A stretch of 21,221 nt of DNA from a virus. The stretch is taken from positions 1 through 21,221 of IMG/VR virus record IMGVR_UViG_3300045135_001604; one strand, written 5' to 3'. Positions 20,622 through 21,221 of the stretch are shown piece after piece; the first letter of the stretch is position 1; each line of letters begins with the position of its first letter. Both the position numbers and the translations under genes were made by a program. The notes below the pieces were generated by a model. The model was not told where the DNA came from, ran no database searches, and saw only the letters and a list, made by a program, of their open reading frames with translations.

Positions 20622-21221
20622 ATGGCAAAATGGACATATGATGAGGGTGGTGAAGGACAAACTGGAGGAGACTCTGGTGGTGGGGGTGGAACACCTGCAC
20701 CAGTTACAGGAAACCAACCAGCTCCAGTTGAATTAAAAATATTTAGATTAGATTCTGAAGGACAGAATAATGTTCTTGTCTTTTCTGATTTTTTAAATCC
20801 ACTAACAAATCAGTTTACAATTTCTGCTGATGATGTAGCAGATTTTGGAGATGGAACATATAGAGCTAGAATTGGTGATGTTTTTAGTAATGACTTTACC
20901 ATAGCTCTAACAGAAATTGTTCCCCCACCAGTACCACAAGGTACTATTAATGCCAAACACTACAAGTTTACACCACAAAGAAATATAGTTGAAACTGTAA
21001 TAAACGAAGTTGTTGGTATAGACAATGGTAAAGTTGATGTACCAGTTCAGTTCAATATGAATTATTCTATATATAATATAGCTCCACCAGGTCAACCAGG
21101 AGCTGGTAGTTTACAAGTATTAGACCAATTACAAGCTCCAGCACCAACACCACAAATGACAGAAGTTCAAGTTGAAACAAATCTAACACCAACAGAATTT
21201 AGTTTTCCAGCTTGGTATGGT
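20622..21221 (+). CDS. Gly/Pro-rich virion protein, 3'-truncated
   Basis: An ATG at 20622, one base after the previous stop, opens a frame that remains open for 200 codons to the window edge. The visible protein starts M-A-K-W-T-Y-D-E-G-G-E-G, passes a Gly-rich linker (residues about 9-25), then beta-strand-rich sequence (V-E-L-K-I-F-R-L-D, Y-R-A-R-I-G-D-V-F) resembling an Ig-like or fibre-associated domain, and Pro-rich linkers (A-P-P-G-Q-P-G-A-G and A-P-A-P-T-P-Q). No specific family recognised; a tail or baseplate-decoration protein fits the composition and position. Confidence 0.62.
   Translation, partial: MAKWTYDEGGEGQTGGDSGGGGGTPAPVTGNQPAPVELKIFRLDSEGQNNVLVFSDFLNPLTNQFTISADDVADFGDGTYRARIGDVFSNDFTIALTEIVPPPVPQGTINAKHYKFTPQRNIVETVINEVVGIDNGKVDVPVQFNMNYSIYNIAPPGQPGAGSLQVLDQLQAPAPTPQMTEVQVETNLTPTEFSFPAWYG

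Noticed and set aside
1-21221. CRISPR arrays, insertion sequences, integrases or attachment sites
   Set aside because: No regularly spaced direct repeats, no transposase or integrase motifs, and no terminal inverted repeats were seen; the only short repeats are the promoter words and the AT-rich hairpin noted above.

Overview
The window is a stretch of an AT-rich, double-stranded DNA phage genome of the T4-like contractile-tail (myovirus) type, probably marine. The evidence is a gp55-type late sigma factor, a gp5-like baseplate hub, gp25-like and gp6-like baseplate wedge proteins in the order hub, gp25, gp6, dense gene packing with ATGA-type start/stop overlaps, and a T4-type late promoter sequence (TATAAATA) in front of the structural block. 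The host cannot be named. A small lipoprotein candidate and a peptide deformylase fit a Gram-negative bacterium, and the one-piece tmRNA argues mildly against an alphaproteobacterial or marine picocyanobacterial origin of that gene, because those groups carry permuted two-piece tmRNAs.

Region 1 (1-7088, all + strand) is an accessory and metabolic block. It holds a 5'-truncated cyclic-nucleotide-binding-fold protein, a CCA-adding tRNA nucleotidyltransferase fused to an HD domain, a HAD phosphatase, small membrane proteins, a SWIM zinc-finger protein whose 3' end overlaps a tRNA-Cys gene, a zinc-ribbon protein, a run of very small genes (one a lipoprotein candidate), a peptide deformylase carrying a C-terminal SEC-C zinc motif, a MazG-like pyrophosphohydrolase, and an IMP dehydrogenase-type enzyme without CBS domains.

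Region 2 (7112-10816, + strand) has two adjacent proteins with arginine-rich tails, then a complete one-piece tmRNA (8002-8408) with an unusually long predicted tag. A membrane-anchored 3D-domain protein, an HD phosphohydrolase, a small membrane-anchored protein and the gp55-like late sigma factor follow. A hairpin terminator that works in either direction (10835-10864) ends the block.

Region 3 (10873-11660, - strand) holds a holin-like small membrane protein, a 51-residue hypothetical protein, and a miniature MscS-like protein with one membrane helix plus the beta domain. These face the sigma-factor operon and diverge from the structural genes.

Region 4 (11780-21221, + strand) is the baseplate/virion operon: a small helical protein, the gp5-like hub, a large unrecognised structural protein, a small basic protein, gp25, gp6, a DNRLRE-type domain protein, an unrecognised structural protein, a Gly-rich small protein and a 3'-truncated Gly/Pro-rich protein.

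The most striking theme is translation and RNA maintenance. A tRNA-Cys without encoded CCA sits in the same block as a CCA-adding enzyme, and a tmRNA for stalled-ribosome rescue and a deformylase with a SEC-C tail lie a few kilobases away. Together with MazG and IMPDH (nucleotide pools), the region looks like a phage programme for keeping translation and nucleotide supply running during infection. That joint role is inference; the individual identifications rest on motifs read directly from the sequence.
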